DNA from: CAZQKE01 sp964593865
Lineage (GTDB): Bacteria > Chloroflexota > Anaerolineae > JAAYZQ01
Assembly (NCBI GenBank): GCA_964593865.1
Contig: CAZQKE010000093.1
Span: 1 to 64,000, forward strand
DNA: 64,000 nucleotides
Direction of reading: 5' to 3'
Below, one piece after another: positions 1-7,380 of the stretch. The notes beneath the pieces are model-generated. The model was not told where the DNA came from. It saw only the letters and a list, made by a program, of their open reading frames with translations, and did no database searches. The number at the start of each line of letters is the position of its first letter. The stretch's first letter is position 1. The translations under genes and the position numbers were made by a program.

Positions 1-14
1 CCAAGACGCGAAGG
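1..14 (-). repeat. Edge fragment of repeat family B (Cttcgcg/GCGTCTTGG)
   Basis: The first 14 bases are the reverse complement of CCTTCGCGTCTTGG, the core of the hairpin repeat found at 41786-41900 and 53216-53430. The window therefore begins inside one more copy of that repeat family. Confidence 0.55.
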
Positions 15-37
15 TTGTTCCCTTGCCCTTTTCCCCC

Positions 38-1081
38 TCATACTTTCTGCACCGGCCACCGGGCGAAGGTCGGATCGGCCTGCCAGCGGGCCAGCAGGCG
101 GCGATGGCCTCGGAAGGCGATCTCGCCTTCGGCGGGCAGCTCGGCGGGGGAGAAAAAGCGGGCAGCGGTTGCGTCGTCGCCGGATTGCAACCGCCCGCCC
201 ACGATTTCGGCCCGGTAGGTGAAATTGACACCAGGCCCGCGATAGTCGTCGCTGTAATAAGATGCCTCCAGCAGCCCCACGATGGCGACCTCCAAGCCCG
301 TCTCCTCCCGGCACTCGCGCCCGGCGGCTGCAGCAGGCGATTCATCCCATTCTACAAAGCCGGAAGGCAACCCCCACAGGCCCAACCCCGGCTCAACGCC
401 GCGCCGCACCAGCAACAACCGCCCCTCATGGACGACCATCACCGAGACGCCCACCTTCAGGCCGCGAAAGTGGACGAACCCGCAGGTGGGACAGGCCAGG
501 CGCAGCCGTCCAAAGGCCAATCGTTCTTCCAGAGGGTGGGTGCAGTGGGGGCAATAGCGCGGCAGCTCGCCCGGTCGCCAACGATCCAGGGCGCGGGACC
601 GCCAAGCGCGGATGGCCTGATCATGCCCGCCGCCGCACAGGGGGACGGGCAGACGGTCGGGAGCGAAGTAGCCCACCGCTGCGACCTCGCGCTCGTTCGG
701 CTGTAGATTGCCGCCCGTAACCCGGCCCTCGTAGACGAGGAGCACGCCGTTGCCCCTGGGATCGTCGTTGAAAAAGTAAGCATCCACCAGCCGCCCCACC
801 TCCACGGTCAGCCCCGTTTCCTCCTTTGCCTCGCGGCGGGCCGTCTGTTGGGGCGATTCATCGGCTTCGCAATATCCGGCGGGCAGGTTCCAGGCCGAGG
901 GAAAGGCAGAAGCGGTGGGAGGACGCCGCAAGAGCAGCAGTTCCCCTTCACGGACAAGCAAGATGCCCGCACCGACCTTGAGATGCTCATAAACCACATG
1001 ACCGCAGGCCGGGCACAAAGGGCGCAGACGCCCGCCGACCTGAGCCATTGTCAATTTTGCGCCGCAGCGAAAACAGTACAA
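38..1081 (-). CDS. Tandem Nudix hydrolase, two zinc ribbons and two Nudix domains
   Basis: Predicted to hydrolyse nucleoside-diphosphate-linked substrates in the cytoplasm; the substrate is unknown. The protein (347 aa from the start chosen here) is an internal duplication. Each half has a zinc ribbon with two CxxC pairs (CFRC/CPAC, then CPHC/CPTC) followed by a Nudix domain. Both Nudix boxes fit G-x5-E-x7-REuxEExGu: the first runs GYCEADES..RREAKEETGL, the second GFVEWDES..GRECREETGL, so both sites look active. I chose a TTG start because AGGGAGG lies five bases upstream. The longer reading from GTG at 1117 begins inside dispersed repeat D and has no ribosome binding site. The ribbon-Nudix arrangement resembles NudC-type NADH pyrophosphatases, but NAD specificity is not shown. 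Confidence 0.85.
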   Translation of the reverse strand: MYCFRCGAKLTMAQVGGRLRPLCPACGHVVYEHLKVGAGILLVREGELLLLRRPPTASAFPSAWNLPAGYCEADESPQQTARREAKEETGLTVEVGRLVDAYFFNDDPRGNGVLLVYEGRVTGGNLQPNEREVAAVGYFAPDRLPVPLCGGGHDQAIRAWRSRALDRWRPGELPRYCPHCTHPLEERLAFGRLRLACPTCGFVHFRGLKVGVSVMVVHEGRLLLVRRGVEPGLGLWGLPSGFVEWDESPAAAAGRECREETGLEVAIVGLLEASYYSDDYRGPGVNFTYRAEIVGGRLQSGDDATAARFFSPAELPAEGEIAFRGHRRLLARWQADPTFARWPVQKV

Positions 1082-1095
1082 GCGCGCCTCCCTGG

Positions 1096-1117
1096 AAAAT
1101 AGCGGTTGAAACCGCAC
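1096..1117 (-). repeat. Dispersed repeat D, copy 1
   Basis: Reads GTGCGGTTTCAACCGCTA followed by TTTT on the minus strand. Its core GCGGTT-TC-AACCGC is a 6-bp palindrome. Near-identical copies lie at 40166-40191 and 59910-59933. It creates a false upstream GTG start for the Nudix gene. Confidence 0.7.
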
Positions 1118-1141
1118 CTTGCGCCGCTACGGTCCAAAGGT

Positions 1142-1164
1142 AGCGCAAGTTTCCAACTTGCGCT
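1142..1164. repeat. Perfect inverted repeat between Nudix and kinase-like genes
   Basis: AGCGCAAGTT-TCC-AACTTGCGCT forms a perfect 10-bp stem with a 3-base loop. It sits just downstream of the minus-strand gene ending at 1175. There is no clear U-run, so it may be a dispersed repeat or a processing/3'-end hairpin rather than a classical terminator. Confidence 0.6.
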
Positions 1165-1174
1165 GGACGCGAGA

Positions 1175-1768
1175 TCAGGACAACAGCCATCGGCCCAGAG
1201 CCATGACCGCCCCCGAAAGGATCGGGATCCACACATTGTCATCGGGCGGCGGCGACCGGCGCTCCACCAGCGTTGCCGTCAACGCCCCGCCCAGCACCGC
1301 AATCGGGTGCAATCCTCCCAGACCCACGCCTACCGGTCCCATCAGCAAACAGGCGATAAAGCAACCCAGGCTCCCGGCCCAGGTCTTGCCCCCGCCGGGG
1401 GAACGCCCCCATCGCCGCCCGATAATTTCGGCGGCGGGATCGCCCCAGATCAGGAACAGGACCGCCGTGCCGCCCACGTCGCGCCCCCACAGGAGCAGGG
1501 TGAGAAACATGCCCAGGGCGAACCAGGTGGAACCGAGCACGCGACGCTCTTCCCACGGGCGGAAGGTAGTGGGCAAGAGCCGCCACAGCAGGCGGTTGAT
1601 CGTCGGCTGCCGGCGGCGCAGAGCCTCAATCAGCACAGAAGCAAGCAGGAACAAGGCGGAAAGGACCACCGCCAACGGCCAGGAGACCAGCCAACCGATG
1701 GCCGGGATCACGGTCATGGCCAAGTGGATCAGTTTGCGTGGTAAGCTCGTGTGTCCCGCTGTGGTCAT
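1175..1768 (-). CDS. Dolichol/phytol kinase-like membrane protein (SEC59/DGK1/VTE5 type)
   Basis: A 197-residue polytopic membrane protein. It resembles the CTP-dependent polyprenol kinase / phosphatidate cytidylyltransferase fold: an N-terminal RKLIHL segment, a GDPAAEIIGRRWGR loop and a GGKTWAGSLG motif between hydrophobic helices. Family members phosphorylate isoprenoid alcohols at the membrane; the substrate here cannot be read from sequence. The reading frame is open about 290 bases further upstream, inside proC. I chose the ATG at 1768 because the protein family starts there (MTTAGHTSLPRKLIHL) and because it lies only 40 bp after the proC stop. It is probably co-transcribed with proC and the radical SAM gene. 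Confidence 0.75.
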   Translation of the reverse strand: MTTAGHTSLPRKLIHLAMTVIPAIGWLVSWPLAVVLSALFLLASVLIEALRRRQPTINRLLWRLLPTTFRPWEERRVLGSTWFALGMFLTLLLWGRDVGGTAVLFLIWGDPAAEIIGRRWGRSPGGGKTWAGSLGCFIACLLMGPVGVGLGGLHPIAVLGGALTATLVERRSPPPDDNVWIPILSGAVMALGRWLLS

Positions 1769-1808
1769 TGCGGCGATATACCACTCCCTCACCGCCCGGT
1801 GTGCCCGG

Positions 1809-2633
1809 CTACTTGCCCGCTGCCTGCCCGCCCAGCATCCGCGAACGTTGGTAGGCTGCCCAGATGGCCCGCGAGAGAACGGTCCGCAGCCCTCCTTTTT
1901 CCAGGTGGTATAGGGCTTCTGCCGAAGTCCCGCCCGGTGATGTAACCTGGTTGCGCAGAGCGGCCAGATGGCGCGGTGACCGACGGGCGTACTCGACGCT
2001 ACCGCGCAGTGTCTCGATGACGAGTTTCTCCGAGATATGGCGTGAGAAGCCCAGGTGGACACCGGCGTCTACCATGGCTTCCATCAGCAAAAAGACATAA
2101 GCCGGGCCGGTACCGCTAAGGGCGGTGGCCATGTCCAAGTAGCCTTCATCGTCCACATAGACCTCTTCGCCCAACGCCCGCAAGATGGTCAACGCCTGTT
2201 CCCGCTGGGCTTCGGTCGTTTCCTCACTGGCGACCCAGACCGAAATCCCCATGCCGATCTGGGCAGGGGTATTGGGCATGACGCGTACCACCGCCGGAGT
2301 GTCTAGCTTCTGTCGGATGGTTTCCATCCTGGCCCCGGCGACGATGGACAGAACCAACGCGCCGGGGGAGATGTGGCCGCTCAACTCCTCCAGCACGCGG
2401 CACAAAACCTGGGGTTTGACGGAAAGGACCACGATGTCTGCCCCTTGCGCCGCCCGGACGTTGTCCGTTGTGGTGACGACGCCGTAGCGGTCAAAAAGTT
2501 CCTGGCCGCGCTCCGGGCGCGGTCCGCTGGCGATGATCTGGTCCGGCTGCACCAGACCCTGACGCAGCAACCCTTTGATCATCGCCTCGGCCATGACGCC
2601 GCTGCCGATGAAAGCGATCTTTCCCTTTAGCAT
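1809..2633 (-). CDS. proC: Pyrroline-5-carboxylate reductase
   Basis: Catalyses the last step of proline synthesis, NAD(P)H-dependent reduction of 1-pyrroline-5-carboxylate. The 274 aa match the usual family length. An N-terminal Rossmann motif (IAFIGSGVMAEAMI) is followed by VLSVKPQ, VRVMPNTPAQIG and the C-terminal signature ALSGTGPAYVF with QVTSPGGTSAEAL, which lines the substrate pocket. Its ATG overlaps the stop of the upstream radical SAM gene by 7 bp (ATGCTAA), which indicates translational coupling. The family is recognised with high certainty. Confidence 0.97.
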   Translation of the reverse strand: MLKGKIAFIGSGVMAEAMIKGLLRQGLVQPDQIIASGPRPERGQELFDRYGVVTTTDNVRAAQGADIVVLSVKPQVLCRVLEELSGHISPGALVLSIVAGARMETIRQKLDTPAVVRVMPNTPAQIGMGISVWVASEETTEAQREQALTILRALGEEVYVDDEGYLDMATALSGTGPAYVFLLMEAMVDAGVHLGFSRHISEKLVIETLRGSVEYARRSPRHLAALRNQVTSPGGTSAEALYHLEKGGLRTVLSRAIWAAYQRSRMLGGQAAGK

Positions 2634-3598
2634 CCGATCTCAACCTCCATTTCCGCGATTGCCCGGGCCACCTCGTCGGCGGTCAGGGGGCGAGGGTAGT
2701 TGTAAAGCGGCCCGCCGGGCTGCTCGTTGTAAAAAGGCCGGTTGCAGTCGGGACAACCGGATGTCTGAAAAGGTACGCCGTCGGGTGGAAGGGGAGCAGG
2801 CAACCGGCGCAGGCGGCCCTGGGCATCAAAAACCATCTCTTCGGCCCGCGCCCGTCCATGCATGATGAGCCAACGGGCGGCTTGGATACGCCGGTAAGCG
2901 GCCAAGGGGGGAGGAGGATCGTGCGCCATCCGACTCCCACGCACCGGGGTAAAGGCAAACAAGCCAACCACCAAGCCCCGGTCGGCAGCCCACTGGATTC
3001 GCCCGATCATTTCCCGTTCGGTTTCCCCCAGGCCGACGATGAGATGAAGGGCCGCCCGCCGGGGAAAGACGCGGGCCGTTTCTTCAATCAAGGCCAAGCT
3101 GCGGTTCCAATCCCCCCCTTTGACCCGGCGGAAGACCCGCTCGCAAGCCGCATCCAGGCCAAAGCCGATGTGATCGGCCCCGGCTTCCAACAGACGCCGC
3201 ACTTGGTCAAGGTTTCTGGGCAAAATGGCGACATCAAAGGGCAAGGCGACCCGCTCCCGAACGGTGCGGAGAATCGCTTCCGTGTGGGCAAAGGCGTTGG
3301 CGGTGACGGTCACCTGAAGGCAGAGGCGGCGGATGCTCCCCTGGGCGGCGGCCACGGCCAGCCGGTCCACCACAACGGATAGGTCGTACTCCGGCCATAT
3401 CACGCGGGAAAGGAACAGGTCGCCCGATTCGCTGCCGCGGGCTTGGGCGCAAAAGGCGCAGTTCAGGGCACAGCGACCGCCGAGCATCAAATAGGCGGTC
3501 GTCGGAGCAACGGTCATCGGAATGCGGGCCAGGCCCAGCACGGCGGCGGTGCCGATAGAGACCTGGATGGACGACGGTGGTTTCTTTCCCTCACCCAT
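2627..3598 (-). CDS. Radical SAM protein with C-terminal CxxC (biotin-synthase/LipS-like)
   Basis: 323 aa. The cluster motif CALNCAFCAQ (CxxxCxxC) follows APTTAYLMLGG near residue 40 and would bind a 4Fe-4S cluster and S-adenosylmethionine. The C terminus carries SGCPDCNRPFYNEQPGG, an extra CxxC that could hold an auxiliary cluster. The overall organisation recalls the biotin-synthase-like group that includes the archaeal split lipoyl synthases LipS1/LipS2. That assignment is a guess from memory, and no partner subunit is present here. The start at 3598 is fixed by the promoter just upstream; a longer open frame to 4132 runs across that promoter and the divergent gene and is rejected. It is translationally coupled to proC. 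Confidence 0.75.
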   Translation of the reverse strand: MGEGKKPPSSIQVSIGTAAVLGLARIPMTVAPTTAYLMLGGRCALNCAFCAQARGSESGDLFLSRVIWPEYDLSVVVDRLAVAAAQGSIRRLCLQVTVTANAFAHTEAILRTVRERVALPFDVAILPRNLDQVRRLLEAGADHIGFGLDAACERVFRRVKGGDWNRSLALIEETARVFPRRAALHLIVGLGETEREMIGRIQWAADRGLVVGLFAFTPVRGSRMAHDPPPPLAAYRRIQAARWLIMHGRARAEEMVFDAQGRLRRLPAPLPPDGVPFQTSGCPDCNRPFYNEQPGGPLYNYPRPLTADEVARAIAEMEVEIGC

Positions 3599-3607
3599 AG
3601 GGTTGGC

Positions 3608-3636
3608 ATTATAACGCAGGGCGAAGGGGGAGTCAA
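3608..3636 (-). promoter_or_regulatory. SigA-type promoter of the radical SAM-proC operon
   Basis: On the minus strand TTGACT (3636-3631) and TATAAT (3613-3608) are separated by exactly 17 bp. The expected start site, near 3601, lies about three bases from the ATG at 3598, so the transcript should be essentially leaderless. Confidence 0.8.
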
Positions 3637-3653
3637 TTTCGCCCCCGGCGAAT

Positions 3654-3682
3654 TTGCGCCGTCCGGGAAATTGTGCTATAGT
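3654..3682 (+). promoter_or_regulatory. Extended -10 promoter of the RelE-like gene
   Basis: TTGCGC and TATAGT are 17 bp apart, and a TGC triplet stands before the -10 box. The ATG at 3692 is only nine bases after the -10 box, so this mRNA should also be nearly leaderless. It is divergent from and adjacent to the radical SAM promoter. Confidence 0.75.
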
Positions 3683-3691
3683 GCCGTCGCT

Positions 3692-4033
3692 ATGGCAAAG
3701 CCGAGCTGGGAACTGTACGGATTGGAGCACCTCCGTTTGGAGTTGGAACGCAGGGCGGCAGCCCAACAGGAAGCGGAGGAAGCGCAAGAGGAAACTCCGC
3801 GAAAGCGACGCATCGTCTGGCAACGACGGGCCTCGGTGGGGCTTTCCCGCCTGCCCTACGAGTTGCGCCAGGCCATTGAGCGGGCGGTGGAGGAGCTGAG
3901 CACGTCGCCCGACGTGGGCCGAGGGGTCAAAAACGCCTGCTGCGAAGTACATCGGATCGCGGTGGGCGGCTACTACATCTTTTACATCGTCCACGCCGAT
4001 TACATCGAAATTACGGGCCTGCGCCGACCGTAA
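3692..4033 (+). CDS. RelE/ParE-superfamily toxin-like protein
   Basis: 113 aa. A charged, Glu-rich N-terminal stretch of about 45 residues precedes a domain that looks like the RelE/ParE fold: LPYELRQAIERAVEELSTSP helices, then GVKNACCEVHRIAVGGYYIFYIV and a final IEITGLRRP strand. Such proteins are mRNA interferases or gyrase inhibitors paired with an antitoxin. No antitoxin gene is evident next to it, and the long N-terminal segment is unusual. It may be a solitary or domesticated member, or the N-terminal part may itself be a neutralising segment. The start is chosen by the promoter position; the frame is open upstream. Confidence 0.55.
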   Translation: MAKPSWELYGLEHLRLELERRAAAQQEAEEAQEETPRKRRIVWQRRASVGLSRLPYELRQAIERAVEELSTSPDVGRGVKNACCEVHRIAVGGYYIFYIVHADYIEITGLRRP

Positions 4034-4121
4034 TGCCCGGCGTCGGCCCCGTTCCAAGAGGATCGCAACCCGCTCGCCGTCTTCCGCATTGGGATACGGG
4101 TCTTCCAGAGGAGTTGTGGAC

Positions 4122-5108
4122 ATGCCGACCAACCTTCCTCCAGAAGCGACCGAGGCCGAGCGGCGTTACCGCGCAGCGACGACAATTGAAGAAAAGATCG
4201 CCACCCTCGAGGAGTTTATCAGCCTCATCCCCAAACACAAGGGGACCGACCACCTGCGGGCCGACCTGCGCCGCAAACTTTCCAAGCTGCGGGCGGCGGC
4301 ACGGACGCGCAAAGGGGTCAAGAAGCAAGCATCCCCCTATCACATTGACCGGGAAGGAGCCGGGCAAGCCGTCCTCGTCGGCCCGCCCAACGTGGGCAAG
4401 TCGTCCCTATTGGCCGCCCTGACCAATGCCACGCCGGAAATCTCCCCTGCGCCCTTTACCACCTGGGAGCCAACGCCGGGGATGATGGACGTGGAAAACG
4501 TCCAGGTGCAGCTGATCGACACACCCCCTCTCAACCCCGAATATGTGGACCCGGAGATGCTCAACCTGATCCGTCGCATAGACCTCATCCTGGCCGTGGT
4601 GGACGTGCAGACACACCCGGAAGAGCATCTGGCCGAAACGGTGGACATTTTGGCCAAGCACCGCATCGCTCCTTTGCACCACCGCGACCGCTACGCTCCG
4701 GAACAACGCATCGTGTTCAAGCCGACGTTGGTCCTGGTCAACAAATGCGACGACGAAGAAACAGATGAACTCTTTGAGATCTTTTGCGCCTTGTTGGAGG
4801 ATGAATGGCCTCTGCTCCCCGTTTCCGCGGCGACGGGCCGCAACTTTGAAAGGCTAGGGCGGGAGATTTTGGATCGGTTGGGTGTCATCCGCATCTATTC
4901 CAAAGCTCCCGGCAAGGAACCGGACTTTCGCGCTCCCTTTGTCATGCGGGCCGGGGCCACGGTGGAGGAGTTTGCCCGCCAGATTCACCTGGATTTCTAC
5001 GAAAAGATGAAAGCCGCCCGTGTGTGGGGAACGGGCGTTTACGATGGGCAGTTGGTAGGCCGCGATCACGTTCTGCACGACGGGGATGTGGTGGAATTGC
5101 GACTTTGA
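4122..5108 (+). CDS. TGS-domain GTPase of the Obg/DRG group
   Basis: 328 aa. An N-terminal helical segment of about 75 residues is followed by a TRAFAC GTPase domain with P-loop VGPPNVGKSS (G1), a G3-equivalent LIDTPPL in place of the usual DxPG, and G4 NKCD. A C-terminal TGS domain (about residues 265-328) ends VLHDGDVVELRL. Proteins of this type bind RNA or ribosomes and act in translation or growth control. The start follows AGAGGAG with nine-base spacing. Its 3' end overlaps the convergent histidine kinase gene by 43 bp. Confidence 0.85.
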   Translation: MPTNLPPEATEAERRYRAATTIEEKIATLEEFISLIPKHKGTDHLRADLRRKLSKLRAAARTRKGVKKQASPYHIDREGAGQAVLVGPPNVGKSSLLAALTNATPEISPAPFTTWEPTPGMMDVENVQVQLIDTPPLNPEYVDPEMLNLIRRIDLILAVVDVQTHPEEHLAETVDILAKHRIAPLHHRDRYAPEQRIVFKPTLVLVNKCDDEETDELFEIFCALLEDEWPLLPVSAATGRNFERLGREILDRLGVIRIYSKAPGKEPDFRAPFVMRAGATVEEFARQIHLDFYEKMKAARVWGTGVYDGQLVGRDHVLHDGDVVELRL

Positions 5109-6382
5109 TCCTCCTCTTCTTGTAAGAGAGGCTCCAACGGGACGATCAGGCTGATGATCGTCCCGCTGCCGGGCTGCGAATGGACGGAGAGCTGCCCCCC
5201 GATCACTTCGGCCCGCTCCTTCATATTGAGCATTCCCAAGCTACCGCTCTCATCGTAACGGGCATTGGTTTGGGCCACGTCAAAGCCACGCCCATCATCC
5301 TGCACTTCCACCACCAGGTCCCCTCCTTGCCGCCGGAGCGAAATCCACACATTCTGCGCTTGGGCGTGTTTGCGCACGTTGCCAACCGCCTCTTGGATGA
5401 TGCCGAAAATGGCCCGCTCGGCGTGGGGAACCAGCCGCCCTTCAAAGTTGTGGATGGTCAGGTGGTAGCTCAAGCCGTTGGTTTCCTGTTGCCGTTGGAC
5501 GTAGGATTCCAGGGCCGGGATCAGCCCTCGTGTCTCCAGGATGACAGGCCGCAGATCAAAGAGCAGCGTTCGCACCTGGCGCAGCACTTTATGGGCCAAG
5601 GGGACCAGGTTGGCCAGCTCCTCCGGAACCCGCTCCGGCTCCCGGTGCCATAACCTCTGGATGAATTCAATGTTGGCCAAAAGGGCGGTCAGCAACTGGG
5701 CCGGCCCATCGTGGAGATCACGGGCCAACCGCCGCCGGATGTCGGCCTCGACGCTGATGAGCCGGTCCCGTTCGCGCTTTAGTTCCTGATAGAGCCGGGC
5801 GTTTTCCAGGGCCGTGGCGGACTGGGCGGCAAAAGTGGTCAACAGGTCTAAATCATCGTCGTCAAACTGCCTACCGTGGGCTTTGTTGAGGACCTGGACG
5901 GCACCGATCACCTCCCCTTTGGTGATCAAGGGAGCGCAGATCATTGAATAAACCGGAAAATCTACGGCCACAGAGACCTCATCATCGTGACGGTCATCTT
6001 GGCTGACATCGTTGACGATCAGCGACTGTCGGTTACGCACCACCCAACCGGCGATCCCCTGCTCAAGGCCGATCCGTCGGCCTTGCAACGCCTGCCCCCC
6101 ACCCCCTTCTACCACGGCAAAGACCAACTCCTCGCAGGAGCGATCCACCAAGATCACCGCCCCGGCGACGCCGTCCACGGCATTGATGGCCGCGTGGAGG
6201 ATGCGTTGCAGCAGTTTGTCTACATCCAGCTCGGTCGCCAACTCTTGCGAAATATGTTGCAGCATCCGCAGGCCGATGAGCCGTTGGCTCAGCGACATGT
6301 AGCCTTGACGGAGCTGTTCATTCTCGCGCGTTAGCTTCTCTACCAAAGCTACCAGGTTTTGTTCATTCGTTTCAGATTCCAT
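5066..6382 (-). CDS. NarL-class (HisKA_3) sensor histidine kinase with GAF domain
   Basis: A cytosolic two-component sensor of 438 aa with no membrane segments. A coiled-coil N terminus leads to a GAF domain (about 50-195), a HisKA_3 dimerisation domain with RRRLARDLHDGPAQLL (phosphoacceptor His224) and a HATPase_c domain (about 320-420) ending in QPGSGTIISLIVPL. HisKA_3 kinases normally pair with NarL/LuxR-type regulators; none is nearby. The divergent neighbours at 6670 and 7381 are receiver-only proteins. The start at 6382 is chosen by position relative to its promoter; a longer frame to 6439 runs through the -10 box. Confidence 0.9.
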   Translation of the reverse strand: MESETNEQNLVALVEKLTRENEQLRQGYMSLSQRLIGLRMLQHISQELATELDVDKLLQRILHAAINAVDGVAGAVILVDRSCEELVFAVVEGGGGQALQGRRIGLEQGIAGWVVRNRQSLIVNDVSQDDRHDDEVSVAVDFPVYSMICAPLITKGEVIGAVQVLNKAHGRQFDDDDLDLLTTFAAQSATALENARLYQELKRERDRLISVEADIRRRLARDLHDGPAQLLTALLANIEFIQRLWHREPERVPEELANLVPLAHKVLRQVRTLLFDLRPVILETRGLIPALESYVQRQQETNGLSYHLTIHNFEGRLVPHAERAIFGIIQEAVGNVRKHAQAQNVWISLRRQGGDLVVEVQDDGRGFDVAQTNARYDESGSLGMLNMKERAEVIGGQLSVHSQPGSGTIISLIVPLEPLLQEEEDQSRNSTTSPSCRT

Positions 6383-6400
6383 CGGTGCGCTCCCCGGACG

Positions 6401-6429
6401 ATTATAACATTTTTCCGGCAACAACGCAA
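6401..6429 (-). promoter_or_regulatory. Promoter of the HisKA_3 kinase gene
   Basis: TTGCGT (6429-6424), a 17-bp spacer and a perfect TATAAT (6406-6401) on the minus strand. The predicted start site near 6394 leaves a 12-base leader containing a GGGGAG Shine-Dalgarno-like sequence. Confidence 0.7.
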
Positions 6430-6493
6430 TGCCGTGCATTCGGCGATCTAGGGTCTAGGACACCGGGGCAGGGGCATGTATCACCCCCGGCAT

Positions 6494-6556
6494 CGGCTTC
6501 AGAGACGCAGAGGATGCAAAGAGAAACCATGCAGAGTCAACCGTTTCTCGGCGAAC
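6494..6556. repeat. Dispersed repeat E (GCAGAGG...CAACCG)
   Basis: The element GCAGAGG, then GAGAAACC, then GTCAACCG recurs in diverged form at 7231-7295 (minus orientation), 35763-35818 and 40253-40300. It lies in the 287-bp divergent intergenic region and contains no gene. Confidence 0.45.
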
Positions 6557-6620
6557 TAGGTGTCCCCGCCGTGGGAGATCCGACAGGTGCGTCAACCCCG
6601 AATTTGTGCCTATGGTCCTA

Positions 6621-6649
6621 TGGACAGAGAGCCGATTTTCTGCTATAAT
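6621..6649 (+). promoter_or_regulatory. Promoter at the head of the signalling array
   Basis: TGGACA, a 17-bp spacer, a TGC extended -10 and a perfect TATAAT. The predicted start site is about 14 bases before the receiver gene at 6670. This is the clearest promoter at the upstream edge of the 44-kb signalling region. Confidence 0.75.
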
Positions 6650-6669
6650 GAAGACCGAAAAGAGCATGG

Positions 6670-7059
6670 ATGATGCCTATGGTGCAAAGCGAACAACAGA
6701 CCATTTTGTACGTTGAAGACAATTTTGCCAACCGGATGCTGATCCGGCGGGTGCTGGAAGCAGAAGGCTACCGCGTGCTGGATGCCGAGACCGCACCGGA
6801 GGGCATTGAACTGGCAAAGGCCAACAAGCCGGACCTGATCCTGATGGACATCAACCTGCCCGATATGGATGGCTTTGAGGCGACGGGCCGCCTACGGGCG
6901 ATAGAGCACCTCCGAGACGTTCCCATCATCGCCCTGACGGCCAACGTGATGAAAGGAGATCGGGAAAAGACATTGGAGGCCGGTTGCTCAGGCTATATTC
7001 AGAAGCCGATTGACGTGGACCGGCTGCCGGACCAGATACTTGCTTTTTTGCGAGGATGA
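6670..7059 (+). CDS. Single-domain response regulator (CheY/DivK-like)
   Basis: 129 aa, receiver domain only. The acidic pair is in LYVEDN, the phosphoacceptor is Asp60 in LILMDINLPDMDG, the switch residue is Thr90 (IALTAN) and Lys112 is in QKPI, so all active-site positions are intact. Stand-alone receivers of this type carry phosphate between kinases or bind a protein target. Several in-frame ATGs (6670, 6673, 6679) could serve as the start. It is the first gene after the array promoter. Confidence 0.93.
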   Translation: MMPMVQSEQQTILYVEDNFANRMLIRRVLEAEGYRVLDAETAPEGIELAKANKPDLILMDINLPDMDGFEATGRLRAIEHLRDVPIIALTANVMKGDREKTLEAGCSGYIQKPIDVDRLPDQILAFLRG

Positions 7060-7160
7060 GCCTCGCAAGGGGGCGAGACGAACGTAGGCTCCAATCTCCA
7101 CACCTCAGAAGCGGACCATGACCCGACGAGGCAAGTAGGGCGGGTGCACTCAAGGGCGTA

Positions 7161-7204
7161 GGGCGGTGGCGACTCAAGTCGCCCCTTCCGAGCCTGTGGC
7201 CGGA
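7161..7204 (+). repeat. Dispersed repeat A, copy 1
   Basis: GGCGGTGGCGACTCAAGTCG is followed by CCCCTTCCGAGCCTGTGGCC. The core GCGACT-CA-AGTCGC is a short palindrome. Copies with the same order of blocks are at 21785-21841 (minus), 40062-40127 and 41677-41738. Confidence 0.75.
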
Positions 7205-7240
7205 TAAGGCAAAGGCATTTACAAGGTTTCACACCGCAGA
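7181..7240 (+). repeat. Dispersed repeat F, copy 1
   Basis: A GCCCCTTC block and then TAAGGCAAAGGCAT..ACAAGGTTTC recur with few changes at 27712-27790, upstream of the parA-like gene. Confidence 0.6.
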
Positions 7241-7380
7241 GGAGCGCACGAGGAACGGTTGATTTTACACGGTTTCTCTGCGATGAAACCGGCAGCAGAA
7301 ACGCCAATGCACCCACTCTAGAAGGCAGGCTAGAATTACCAATCCGGATTGAGTCCGAATCCAGAAAGCAGGAGAAAACT

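Larger units (their letters stand above)
7060..7380. other. 321-bp intergenic region built of dispersed repeats
   Basis: No convincing gene. The region contains repeat A (7161-7204), repeat F (7181-7240) and repeat E in minus orientation (7231-7295). An AGGAG ribosome binding site for the next receiver gene lies at about 7370. A weak TAGAAT at 7331-7336 lacks a good -35 partner, so no promoter is called. Confidence 0.6.

Noticed and set aside
23..706. Plus-strand open frame of 227 codons opposite the Nudix gene
   Set aside because: The minus strand carries two complete Nudix boxes and zinc ribbons; the plus frame has biased Pro/Gln/Ala composition typical of an antisense shadow in GC-rich DNA.
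3599..4132. Longer N terminus for the radical SAM protein
   Set aside because: It would run through its own promoter and the divergent RelE-like gene; the sequence has no family similarity.
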